Made by a program: the position numbers and the translations under genes. Shown here piece by piece: positions 42,767 through 51,299 of a stretch of 64,000 bases of DNA. The stretch spans positions 1-64,000 of the forward strand of contig NZ_AUBW01000004.1 in the NCBI RefSeq assembly GCF_000429445.1, written 5' to 3'. The first letter of the stretch is position 1. Each line of letters starts with the position of its first letter. The notes below the pieces were generated by a model that was not told the DNA's origin, made no database searches, and saw only the letters and a program-made list of their open reading frames with translations. Source of the DNA: Algoriphagus terrigena DSM 22685 (GTDB lineage: Bacteria > Bacteroidota > Bacteroidia > Cytophagales > Cyclobacteriaceae).

Positions 42767-43282
42767 ATGCTGAATCCATTTTCAAAAACTTTCGATGAGG
42801 ATGAGCTCAAAATGTTTGATTTTATGCAGCGGATCAATTTTTTTGAGCGACTCCGTCAAAAGGAACTCGCGCGATTTCTCCCGGCCATGCATCATCGCAA
42901 ATACGTCCGGGATGAGGTGGTTTTTTTTAGCAAGGATCCCAGCCAGGCACTGTATCTGATCAAAAGCGGTCAGGTAAATCTCACGATCGACATCAAAGAC
43001 AATTTCGAAACCATCATGGAAGTGCGTCGGGGCGAGGCTTTTGGTGAAAACTCCCTCCTCGAAAACACAAAACGAACCTATACTGCGCTGATTGTATCGG
43101 ATGAAGCCGAACTGATCGTGATTCCCCACTTTGCCATTCAGGAGATTTTCGATAGCAACCCGACGATCAAAGCCAAGATGATGACCTCTCTGTCTGAATT
43201 TTTCAACGCCAACAACCAGCGACTTTTCCGTTCTTACCGGGAATCCTTTGGATTTTTCAGTCTCCGTCAGATGTTTGAATGA
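42767..43282 (+). CDS. cyclic nucleotide-binding domain protein without DNA-binding domain
   Basis: 171 residues. A Crp-type cNMP-binding beta-roll occupies about 25-140: FFERLRQKELARFLPAMHHRKYVRDEVVFF, ALYLIKSGQVNLTIDIKD, and a phosphate-binding-cassette-like segment EVRRGEAFGENSLLENTKRTYTALIVSDEAELIVI. After it only a short helix pair follows (ATIKAKMMTSLSEFFNANNQRLF); no helix-turn-helix is present, so it is not a classical Crp/Fnr regulator. In the cassette GEAFGENSLL lacks the full GExxxxxxxxRxA canonical cAMP motif. The ATG at 42767, 2 bp past tilS, is used; the longer frame runs back into tilS. Confidence 0.85.
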   Translation: MLNPFSKTFDEDELKMFDFMQRINFFERLRQKELARFLPAMHHRKYVRDEVVFFSKDPSQALYLIKSGQVNLTIDIKDNFETIMEVRRGEAFGENSLLENTKRTYTALIVSDEAELIVIPHFAIQEIFDSNPTIKAKMMTSLSEFFNANNQRLFRSYRESFGFFSLRQMFE

Positions 43283-43426
43283 GCTGCTTATCTCCCTCAT
43301 TTTTCATTTATCAAAAATCCCCTTTTCCTTCCAAACTATTCTCAAGGCAGCTTCGATTCCTAGTTGTTGTTTAATATCTTAGCGCCGCTTTTAAAGGAAG
43401 CAGTACTAATAATAACCTATCAAATC

Positions 43427-44362
43427 ATGAGCAAAGTAACCGTAGTTGGCGCAGGCAACGTGGGTGCAACCTGTGCCGATGTTTTAGCATATCGCGAAGT
43501 AGCCGAAGAGATCGTTTTGATCGACATCAAAGAGGGCATTGCTGAAGGCAAAGCACTTGATATTTGGCAAAAAGCGCCTATCAATCAATATGACAGCCGC
43601 ACTGTGGGCAGTACCAATGACTACAGCAAAACGGCTAATTCTGACGTCGTCGTAATCACTTCAGGCCTACCGCGCAAGCCGGGTATGACCCGTGACGATC
43701 TGATCGTGACCAACGCAGGTATCGTAAAGTCTGTGACCGAAAATGTCATAAAATATTCTCCAAACGCGATCATCATTGTCGTTTCCAATCCATTGGACGT
43801 GATGACCTATCAGGCGCACCTGACTTCAGGACTGAACAGAAATAAAGTGATCGGTATGGCTGGTATCTTGGACACAGCAAGATACAGAGCCTTCCTCGCT
43901 GAGGAACTGAACGTATCCGGCAAAGAAATCCAGGCGATCCTGATGGGCGGACATGGCGACACCATGGTGCCACTTCCACGCTATACCACTGTCGCTGGTA
44001 TCCCGGTGACCGAATTGATCGACAAAGACAAACTGGACGCTATCATCGAAAGAACCAAATTCGGTGGCGGTGAGCTGGTAAAATTGATGGGCACTTCTGC
44101 TTGGTATGCTCCAGGTTCTGCTGCTGCGCAAATGGTAGAGGCAATCCTCAAAAACCAGCGAAGAGTATTCCCAGTGTGTATCAAGCTGGAAGGCGAGTAC
44201 GGCATCGACGATTGTTACCTCGGCGTACCGGTCATCTTGGGCAAAAACGGTGTTGAAAAAGTACTTGAGCTTGACTTGAATGCTGAAGAAAAAGCACTGT
44301 TGGAAACTTCACGTGGTCACGTCAAAGAAGTGATGAACGTTTTGGACAACTTGTCTAAATAA
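43427..44362 (+). CDS. mdh: malate dehydrogenase (LDH-like type)
   Basis: 311 residues: NAD-binding KVTVVGAGNVGATCADVLA, mobile-loop arginines in ITSGLPRKPGMTRDDLI, VVSNPLDVMTY, LDTARYRAFLAEEL with a catalytic Asp-region and MGGHGDTMVPLPRYTTVAG with catalytic His. The RKPGMTR loop is that of malate rather than lactate dehydrogenases. Oxidises malate to oxaloacetate in the TCA cycle. The frame starts at 43364, but the ATG at 43427 fits the family. A TATCTTAG -7-like element lies at 43375-43382. A strong terminator follows. Confidence 0.96.
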   Translation: MSKVTVVGAGNVGATCADVLAYREVAEEIVLIDIKEGIAEGKALDIWQKAPINQYDSRTVGSTNDYSKTANSDVVVITSGLPRKPGMTRDDLIVTNAGIVKSVTENVIKYSPNAIIIVVSNPLDVMTYQAHLTSGLNRNKVIGMAGILDTARYRAFLAEELNVSGKEIQAILMGGHGDTMVPLPRYTTVAGIPVTELIDKDKLDAIIERTKFGGGELVKLMGTSAWYAPGSAAAQMVEAILKNQRRVFPVCIKLEGEYGIDDCYLGVPVILGKNGVEKVLELDLNAEEKALLETSRGHVKEVMNVLDNLSK

Positions 44363-44381
44363 TCTTACTCACAGAATCGTT

Positions 44382-44432
44382 TAGACCTAAGATTCTCCGT
44401 CCAAAAACGGAGTTTCTTAGGTCTATTTTTTA
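44382..44432 (+). terminator. strong terminator after mdh
   Basis: An 11-bp outer stem TAGACCTAAGA / TCTTAGGTCTA encloses an inner CTCCGT / ACGGAG stem; six T follow at 44426-44431. It begins 19 bp past the mdh stop. Confidence 0.9.
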
Positions 44433-44465
44433 TATTAAGCCGATCGAATCACCCCTCCTCGCTCA

Positions 44466-47171
44466 GTGAAAATCTGGAAAAGCCTTCTGATCCTTCTCGC
44501 TATCATCCTACTTGCATGGGCTGGCTATTGGGTTTTTAGAAACTTCTTCTCGTCCAAAAACATCAACAGTCTGGAGCTTATCCGGACGGATGCAGTCTTC
44601 GTTTTTGAAACCGACCAAGCTGACCAAACCTGGAACGAGCTAGTCAACCAGCCAGTTTGGAGCATCCTGTCTCAACTGCCGGCTTTCACCAAGACCGCCG
44701 ATCAACTGGTTGGCCTCGACAGCCTAAGCGGCGGCAAAGGCGAAATCTCCCGGACACTTCGCGGAAAGCAGGTCACGATCAGCTGCCACCCCACCGGTAT
44801 CGACAGTTTTGAGCTGTTGTTTACGGTCAATTTTGGCGCAAATTCCCCGGCGGATTTCTTAAGCAAAATAAAAAGCTCGGTTCCAAAATCCATCCGTGTT
44901 CAATCAAGGAAATACAGCGACTTGGATATTCTTGAGTTTTTTGGAACAGAAAACTCAAGAAAGTGGTCAGTCACCGTCCTGGGCAACGTGCTCCTTGCGT
45001 CCAGTTCTTCCTTTATCATCGAGGAGGCTATCCGCCTCCATATCAGCGAAGATCAAAACTCCATGGCCCTCGCACTGAAGGATGAACTCGATCAAAACTC
45101 AGGCCTCGGCAGGCTGATCCTATCTTCCCAAGGTATCTCCAAATTGCTGGCCGGAGTCAGCGCTAAGCGGGATGGATCCATGACGGCAGAACTGGCCTTG
45201 AGAGAATCCATATTGGCTCTGAATCTTTCTTTTGAGTCCGGAGAGCTGAGTTTTCAGGGGCCGGTGATTCAGCGGGAGGAGATCAACTTTACTCCTTCCG
45301 TCCGCGCCAATTTTCCAGAAATCCAAAAAGCAATCTCCAATCGAACCCAATCGCTGGTTCAAATCAATCTTGATGGAATCTTTGAAGCCCAAAAACTCCA
45401 AAACCCAGCATTTGTTCCCAAGTCAACTACCAGCGGTGAAATCCAAACGCGCCTGACTGACCGTGGTTTTCTGGACAATTTCTCAGGCGAGATGTACTTC
45501 CTCGAGTTGGAAAATGTAGGAAATCAAACCCAAAATCAGGCTCTTTTGATCCGGACCTTCGAGCCTGCACAGACATTCGCTTTCTTGAAGGAATTCAGAA
45601 GCGGAACTGACTCGGATCAGTCCGACTTCTATCGCGATTCGGAAATCCTCTTTTTCCCGGAAGATGAATTTCCAGCACATCTGTTTGGCGGCAAATTTCC
45701 CGGTTTTGCCCAGACCCATATCAGCCTGCAGGGAGAGATTCTTATCTTGGCAAATTCGGCTCAGGGCATGAAGATGATACTGGACGATATCGCAATCGGC
45801 AACACGTGGGCGAAAGCACCGGAATCGGCCGTTGAGCCCAAGTCCATCAATCCTGCGGCGGGTTATTCGAAGAACTTCTACCTACGGAAAATCTGGAACA
45901 AATGGGAGGAAAGCAGCAACCCAGCCTGGAGCCCATTTTTGCAGCGATACGGCTCGCTGTTCGATGCGTTTCCCTATCTCAGTCTACGAATCAATCAGAT
46001 CAGCGGGAAGCCTGTGGCTACGCTTTCGATCCCCTATCATGCGGACGAAACGGTACAGGTAAAGTCCCAAACAGGACTCAGCCTGACTCCTTCAAGCACG
46101 GTCGTGCTGCCGGAGCGGATTAGCTACGGCCCGAAAAGTATCCTCAACTTCAACGACAAGACCGAAGACATTGTCGTCCAGGACACCAACAATCAACTCT
46201 ATCTGATCAACTCCGCCGGCGAGACTGTCTACACGCAGCAGCTTTCGGGACCGATCGTCTCAGACGCATTTCAGATTGACTACCTGAAAAACGGGAAGCT
46301 CCAGCTGCTCTTCGCTACCGCTGATCGTCTCTACGGGATCGATCGCTTGGGAAATGCCCTGCCGGGTTTTCCGGTCGAATTGGGAAATGAAAAAATCACC
46401 CATCTGAGCCTGGCGGACTACGACAACACCAAAGAGTATCGGTATTTTATCGCCACCAGGTCCGGAGATCTCTGGCTTTTGGACCGGGATGGAAAAGAGC
46501 TGGAAGGCTGGAATCCATTGAAATTGCGGGAAAAATCCGTTCTGGCGCCGAGTCATATCCGCGTACCCGGCAAAGGCGACTTTATGGTCGCACAGTCTGA
46601 CAAGGGAAAAGTCTACTTCTTCAACCGACGCGGGGAAAAGCAACCCGGATCGCCGCTTGTACTCGGCAAGGGCTTTGAAACACCTATCAAAATCACCCCC
46701 GGCAGCGGCGGAAATTCCCTGAAAATCTCAGCCTTATCCAATACCGGAGAATTGATTCAGGCAAGCTTCGGTGGAGAAATCACCTATCGAAACCAGCTGG
46801 CCAAAGTCGCCCGGGATGACAGATTCGAGCTTCTGGCAGATCCGGGGGGAAACTCCCAGGTGATTCTATCCCGACAGTTTTCAAAAACCGTAGTTCTGGA
46901 TGGCAACGAAAAGGAGTTGTTCACACTCACGCAGGCGGGGGAAAACCTGTGGTTTGGGTATTTTGACTTTGGCTCCGACCGGCAGATTCTGGCAGTTTCT
47001 GATCCCGAGCAGGGCTTTGGATACCTCTATGATCAGAAAGGAAATATGCTGACTACGACCCCGTTGGAAAGCGAAGGTCCGATTCAAATCAGCCATCAAC
47101 CAACCAAAAACCAGTACCTGATCCGGACCGTCAGCGGCAAGCGAATCCTCGAGTACCGGATGCCGGACTGA
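44466..47171 (+). CDS. large membrane-anchored protein, DUF3352-like N-terminal part plus C-terminal beta-propeller
   Basis: 901 residues from GTG 44466. One N-terminal membrane segment (LLILLAIILLAWAGYWVF) anchors it with the rest outside. Residues of about 30-500 resemble the DUF3352-like fold (DAVFVFETDQADQTWNELVN, GLDSLSGGKGEISRTLRGKQVTISC). The last 330 residues look like PQQ/WD-like propeller blades: DIVVQDTNNQLYLINSAGETVYTQQL, LLFATADRLYGIDRLGNALPGFPVELG, YFIATRSGDLWLLDRDGKELEGWNPL, FMVAQSDKGKVYFFNRRGEKQPGSPLVLG. No catalytic motif is evident. It is separated from mdh by a terminator and convergent with the next gene. No function is assigned. Confidence 0.8.
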   Translation: MKIWKSLLILLAIILLAWAGYWVFRNFFSSKNINSLELIRTDAVFVFETDQADQTWNELVNQPVWSILSQLPAFTKTADQLVGLDSLSGGKGEISRTLRGKQVTISCHPTGIDSFELLFTVNFGANSPADFLSKIKSSVPKSIRVQSRKYSDLDILEFFGTENSRKWSVTVLGNVLLASSSSFIIEEAIRLHISEDQNSMALALKDELDQNSGLGRLILSSQGISKLLAGVSAKRDGSMTAELALRESILALNLSFESGELSFQGPVIQREEINFTPSVRANFPEIQKAISNRTQSLVQINLDGIFEAQKLQNPAFVPKSTTSGEIQTRLTDRGFLDNFSGEMYFLELENVGNQTQNQALLIRTFEPAQTFAFLKEFRSGTDSDQSDFYRDSEILFFPEDEFPAHLFGGKFPGFAQTHISLQGEILILANSAQGMKMILDDIAIGNTWAKAPESAVEPKSINPAAGYSKNFYLRKIWNKWEESSNPAWSPFLQRYGSLFDAFPYLSLRINQISGKPVATLSIPYHADETVQVKSQTGLSLTPSSTVVLPERISYGPKSILNFNDKTEDIVVQDTNNQLYLINSAGETVYTQQLSGPIVSDAFQIDYLKNGKLQLLFATADRLYGIDRLGNALPGFPVELGNEKITHLSLADYDNTKEYRYFIATRSGDLWLLDRDGKELEGWNPLKLREKSVLAPSHIRVPGKGDFMVAQSDKGKVYFFNRRGEKQPGSPLVLGKGFETPIKITPGSGGNSLKISALSNTGELIQASFGGEITYRNQLAKVARDDRFELLADPGGNSQVILSRQFSKTVVLDGNEKELFTLTQAGENLWFGYFDFGSDRQILAVSDPEQGFGYLYDQKGNMLTTTPLESEGPIQISHQPTKNQYLIRTVSGKRILEYRMPD

Positions 47172-47271
47172 GTGTCAGGCTTGGCTCACCGACCCGCGTT
47201 GAGGAACTTGCTCCCTCTAAAACAACCGAGTTTCCGATGTTCCTCTCGAGCGAGCTTAAGCGAAAAGCGGA

Positions 47272-48867
47272 CTAAGGCAATACCGAAAAGTAGCTGCGGC
47301 TGACCTTGGCTTGGCCAGAGGCATCGGTAGTCCTGACCCAAAACAAAAACAAGCCATCCAAATCCGGAGCTTGAATACCGGCTGGATTTTGCTCTTCGTC
47401 ATTCCAGAAGAGCACCGTCCTCCAATCTGGATATTTTCCGTCTTGACTTGGCTGGGTAAACTGGTTTCGATCCATCACGATTTTTGGTTGTAGGCCGTAA
47501 TAGTCAAAAAACCGAGCATTTGGAGCGAGGGGAAAAAGCCCGAAATTATTATCGTAGCTGCTCCAACTCAACACCCCGGCGTAAGTACGCTGATTCAGGT
47601 AAAACTCCCTGTTGAGCACTTCCAGCTTCTGCATGAATTTGGGATTGAAAGAAGCCAACAGATCCGAATCAAAAACAGGCATTGCATCGACCAAGATGAG
47701 CGGATTGGTATCAAACAGCCCTTTTACGGCTTCATTCACCAGCCTAAATTCTTTTTTCTTATCAGTAGACCGTACCATCACGCTGGGAACGTATTCGCGC
47801 AGGACTGTTTCTACATCTTCAAATCGGGTATAATCGTCCAGATTATAGGCGTGGTCCTCTACAAAACCCGTGACTACCGCCATCGAATCATTCAGATATT
47901 CTTCCTGGTAGTAGCTCTCTACTGTGGCCGCTTTCAGCAGCTTCTCCAGCTTGGGCAGATCAGTGTCCCGCAAGGTCAAGTAAGGGAAATCAAACCCGGC
48001 TTTAAACTGCGTTTTGATCAGCGGACGCACTACCTCGATGCCGGGCATTTCAGCACCGTCTTCCAGCTGGATGATCATCCGATCCCAATGCTTGAGGCCC
48101 CCGATGTCGACTAAAAGTCTCCCGTCCGCCTCTGGCATATCTGTAAAGAGTGCACTTTGGGTTCCGTGCACCGACAGAAAATAAGTTGAATTCATCCGAG
48201 GGTTGGGGATATTCACCTCTACGATATGGCCGAAAAGCTCGGGAACCAACACCCTGTTTTCCAGCGATTCATAGGCACTAGAAGATACAATCGGCTCCTG
48301 TTCGGCCGCCAAAAATGGGTTAGCCAGCGACACGCCCATCGTGCGCGCTCCAGTTGCGGCGCCTGGGTCAGCGAGGGTGATTGTTTGATTTTTTGAAAAA
48401 CTTTGGAGTACAGACGGAGTCGAAAGCTGTGCCTGACCCGCATCAGCATTTGTCGCAGGAGGAATCGAGGGATTGATCACAGTCACAAACTGCTGCGCGA
48501 TTCCAAGCTCCTGGTCCAGATAGGGGCTAATCCTGGTATACACTCGCAATAAGTACTGGTCAGACGGAACATCGGCCGCCAGTTGAAAATAATTGAAGGC
48601 CTTCCCCTGAATCAAGGGCATCTTGATATATGCAACAGAAGCAGATTTTCGGTCGACCAGCTCGGCATACAGCACCTGAGAGGTGGTAGGACTCCCCTCC
48701 AAACTGACCGCAGCAGCAATCCAGATTTTTTCGCCTGTGAAGTAGAGCGTCTTGGGAATCGAAAACGACACCGACTCCTTCTTCACCTCACCCTGCCTTG
48801 CCATACTGACTCCACAGGACGTCAGCCCCAGAAAAAGCACCAAGAAAATCCGAACTCTAGTCATCAT
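47272..48867 (-). CDS. MG2-domain-like exported protein at the end of the TonB/DUF4249 operon
   Basis: 531 residues from ATG 48867. A signal with a lipobox-like end (RIFLVLFLGLTSCG) leads to an alpha-2-macroglobulin MG2-like strand pattern: VSFSIPKTLYFTGEKIWIAAAVSLEGSPTTSQVLYAELVD, FQLAADVPSDQYLLRVYTRI. The remainder has no recognised domain and ends with FLFWVRTTDASGQAKVSRSYFSVLP. An ATG at 48903 overlaps the stop of the upstream DUF4249 gene (ATGAGTAA), as expected for translational coupling, but would add 12 residues to the signal; either is possible. Genes of this type often follow DUF4249 and TonB-dependent receptors in Bacteroidota. Confidence 0.75.
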   Translation of the reverse strand: MMTRVRIFLVLFLGLTSCGVSMARQGEVKKESVSFSIPKTLYFTGEKIWIAAAVSLEGSPTTSQVLYAELVDRKSASVAYIKMPLIQGKAFNYFQLAADVPSDQYLLRVYTRISPYLDQELGIAQQFVTVINPSIPPATNADAGQAQLSTPSVLQSFSKNQTITLADPGAATGARTMGVSLANPFLAAEQEPIVSSSAYESLENRVLVPELFGHIVEVNIPNPRMNSTYFLSVHGTQSALFTDMPEADGRLLVDIGGLKHWDRMIIQLEDGAEMPGIEVVRPLIKTQFKAGFDFPYLTLRDTDLPKLEKLLKAATVESYYQEEYLNDSMAVVTGFVEDHAYNLDDYTRFEDVETVLREYVPSVMVRSTDKKKEFRLVNEAVKGLFDTNPLILVDAMPVFDSDLLASFNPKFMQKLEVLNREFYLNQRTYAGVLSWSSYDNNFGLFPLAPNARFFDYYGLQPKIVMDRNQFTQPSQDGKYPDWRTVLFWNDEEQNPAGIQAPDLDGLFLFWVRTTDASGQAKVSRSYFSVLP

Positions 48868-48895
48868 TGTTACAGTTTGATTCACAGTAATTTCT

Positions 48896-50158
48896 TTACT
48901 CATCTTCCCAAAAATCAGGTTTAACTTTACTCCCATACAGCCTGCAATCGCCGCATCGGGTCTCAATCGCATTGTATCCGATGATAGAAGTCCCTATTGC
49001 GAGATCTCCCATAAATGGACGTGCCGGCAGATGCGTGCCATTCTCAAACTTGAAATGCAGCTCGAAGCTGCCTATCAACAGCGGTTCTTCTTCGATGTAG
49101 CACCCGTAGAAAAGCTCGTTCACATAGTTCCACGGTGACACGTCGATGCGGTTGATGTAGATTCTTCGCTGTCTCACTTTACCAATATTGACCTGTCCCA
49201 CTGCGGATTCCTCGCCTCCGACCGAATGAATATTTCCGGCGATTACAGATGGCAGCGGGCTGAATATTGACCCGATTTCCTCGGTGTTTTTCTTCAGGAT
49301 CTCCCAAAACTTCACTGCATCGGACGGAATCGCCATCTGATTGATCAGGATGCTATAGCGAGCCTGGATGCGTTCATCCCCCTCGGGGATCTCGGTGATC
49401 GTCTGTCTAAACACGACCTGGTCCTGAAACCTAGAGCTCGTCTCCAGCAATATCCCCGGATTGGGTTCAGTCCGGTAGCAGGTGTAGATATCCTCGGCTT
49501 CGGTTCGCGGCCGTACCTCCCGGAGCGTTTTGTCATAGATAAACGGCACCAGCGTGTAGGGTCTGAAGATCCAATCCTCCTGGAAAGTCCAGAGAAAGTC
49601 ATCCGCATTTTCATCCCCCTGTGTATTGACAAAAACCTCCACGCCCTCCTCATCTTTTACAAATCCCGCATCAATAATCTCAGGGGTGTTGATCGGGATG
49701 ATTTCGTCGGATTGGTACCGTTCCCCATTTTGAAGCTCGATCTCCAGACGATAGGTCTGGTCAAATGACAGTACCTGTTCAAACACATATACTCCATTGC
49801 CAGCTTCCTCCAAGTGATAGTCGGTGCCGGAGGAAGACCTGAGGTATACCATCGCATCCAACTCAGGAGAATAAGCATTGGAGGAATCCAGTTCAGCCAT
49901 CCGACTGATTTTCAATTCACTTCTTTTGCCATCGGTATCCAGATACCCCTCTACGACCAAGATCGAAATCCGTTGATCTCCGACCTCCGGATCAAAGGGA
50001 GTCCTGCACGAGAGCGTGAACAAGGAAGCCAGCAAAAGCAACGAAGTCTCTTTTCCTGTTTTTCGAATCAAGTGAATACACCTGGTGATCGCAAGCAACC
50101 ATCCGGCAAAAGGCCATTTTCGTGACTCGTCCATCCCCGATCCCTCCCACTCAGTCAT
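48896..50158 (-). CDS. DUF4249 lipoprotein (copy 2)
   Basis: 420 residues. The lipidated Cys would be in LLLLASLFTLSCRTPFDPE; the start at 50158 (ATGACTGA overlap with the upstream stop) gives a long pre-signal of about 35 residues, while an in-frame TTG nearer the signal is an alternative. DUF4249 features: RISILVVEGYLDTDGKRSELKISR, DAGFVKDEEGVEVFVNTQGDENADDFLWTFQEDW, VVFRQTITEIPEGDERIQARYSI, EILKKNTEEIGSIFSPLPSVIAGNIHSV and a C-terminus RCGDCRLYGSKVKPDFWEDE. Such lipoproteins partner with outer-membrane receptors. It is a clear duplicate of the preceding gene. Confidence 0.88.
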   Translation of the reverse strand: MTEWEGSGMDESRKWPFAGWLLAITRCIHLIRKTGKETSLLLLASLFTLSCRTPFDPEVGDQRISILVVEGYLDTDGKRSELKISRMAELDSSNAYSPELDAMVYLRSSSGTDYHLEEAGNGVYVFEQVLSFDQTYRLEIELQNGERYQSDEIIPINTPEIIDAGFVKDEEGVEVFVNTQGDENADDFLWTFQEDWIFRPYTLVPFIYDKTLREVRPRTEAEDIYTCYRTEPNPGILLETSSRFQDQVVFRQTITEIPEGDERIQARYSILINQMAIPSDAVKFWEILKKNTEEIGSIFSPLPSVIAGNIHSVGGEESAVGQVNIGKVRQRRIYINRIDVSPWNYVNELFYGCYIEEEPLLIGSFELHFKFENGTHLPARPFMGDLAIGTSIIGYNAIETRCGDCRLYGSKVKPDFWEDE

Positions 50159-51299
50159 CTTCCCAAAAATCAGGCGTCACCGGTGATGCATACAAACTAC
50201 AATCCGAGCAGCGTCTAGTCACTGGGAAGTAGCCAACGATCGTGGTCCCCACCATAAGCGGTCTGGCGGGTACAATTGCTCCACCGCTGAAAACGCTTCC
50301 GTAATCCGGAATCATCACCGCCTCTTCCTCGATGACACAGTCGTTAAACGTAGGATCAATGTAGTTCCAGGGACTGACGTCCACGAGGTCGATGTAGACT
50401 CTGCGCTGCCGTATCACTCCGAGGCTTACCTGACCGATCACCGGGATACTGGCATCCTCCACACTGTGGATATTCCCTCCGATGAGGGATGGCAGGGGAC
50501 TGAAGATCGATCCGATGTCCTCGGTGTTCTTCTTCAGGATCTCCCAAAACTTCACCGCGTCCTGCTCGAGAGCTTTCTGCGAAATCAAGATGCTATACCG
50601 CTCCATGATCCGTTCGTCTCCTGTCGGGATCTCGGTGATTGTCTGACGAAAAACCACCTGCTCCTCATACCTGGAGCTGGTTTCGAGCAGGATATCGGGA
50701 CTTTCTTCACTTCGGAAACAAAGAGCAGTCTGCTCCGCCTGAGTGCGGGTTCTGACATCATTGATCGCCGGATCGTAGATAAAGTTAGTGCGGATCCTAG
50801 GGCGGTAGATCCAAGTTTCGTCAAAGGTCCATAGGAAGTCATCGGCATTTTCATCGCCCTGGGTGGTAACAAATACCTCCACTCCCTCTTCGTCTCTGAG
50901 AAAACCCGCGTCGATAATATCCGGTGTCTGAATCGGCTTCATCGGATCAGAGCTAAACCGATCGCCGTTTCTCAAGACGATTTCAAGCGTATAAAATTTA
51001 CTTTCCAACAGATCAGCCTCAAACCAATACGATCCTTCTTCCGCTTCTACGAAGCCAAAGCTTTCTCCGGACTCAGAACTCAAAAAAACTGACGCTCCCG
51101 TCTCCGGCTGAAAAGCCGTCAACGAATCCAAGGGTACCGAACGGCTCAATTTGAGCTCGCTTCGCAAGCCATTGGAATCCAAGTATCCTTCCACCACCAG
51201 AAAGCTGGTTTTTTCCGACGGAGCCTCCGGATCGTAAGGCGTCCGGCAGGCCTGCAGCACCCCGAGAGTCAATGCAATCGCCAAAAAGATCTTTCTCAT
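50151..51299 (-). CDS. DUF4249 lipoprotein (copy 1)
   Basis: 382 residues. Signal and lipobox are FLAIALTLGVLQACRTPYDPE. The body shares long segments with copy 2: SFLVVEGYLDSNGLRSELKLSR, DAGFLRDEEGVEVFVTTQGDENADDFLWTFDE, VVFRQTITEIPTGDERIMERYSI, EILKKNTEDIGSIFSPLPSLIGGNIHSV, and RCSDCSLYASPVTPDFWEDD. Start overlaps the stop of the TonB receptor by one base (TGATG), and its stop overlaps the start of copy 2 by 8 bp. This points to a coupled operon. Its job is likely ligand capture at the outer leaflet for the receptor; the ligand is not known. Confidence 0.92.
   Translation of the reverse strand: MRKIFLAIALTLGVLQACRTPYDPEAPSEKTSFLVVEGYLDSNGLRSELKLSRSVPLDSLTAFQPETGASVFLSSESGESFGFVEAEEGSYWFEADLLESKFYTLEIVLRNGDRFSSDPMKPIQTPDIIDAGFLRDEEGVEVFVTTQGDENADDFLWTFDETWIYRPRIRTNFIYDPAINDVRTRTQAEQTALCFRSEESPDILLETSSRYEEQVVFRQTITEIPTGDERIMERYSILISQKALEQDAVKFWEILKKNTEDIGSIFSPLPSLIGGNIHSVEDASIPVIGQVSLGVIRQRRVYIDLVDVSPWNYIDPTFNDCVIEEEAVMIPDYGSVFSGGAIVPARPLMVGTTIVGYFPVTRRCSDCSLYASPVTPDFWEDD

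Noticed and set aside
42767-43282. Crp/Fnr-type transcription factor
   Set aside because: The domain order stops after the cyclic-nucleotide beta-roll; no helix-turn-helix is encoded before the stop codon.
43375-43382. mdh promoter
   Set aside because: TATCTTAG resembles a -7 element but no TTG occurs at a usable distance upstream, so it is only mentioned in the mdh entry.
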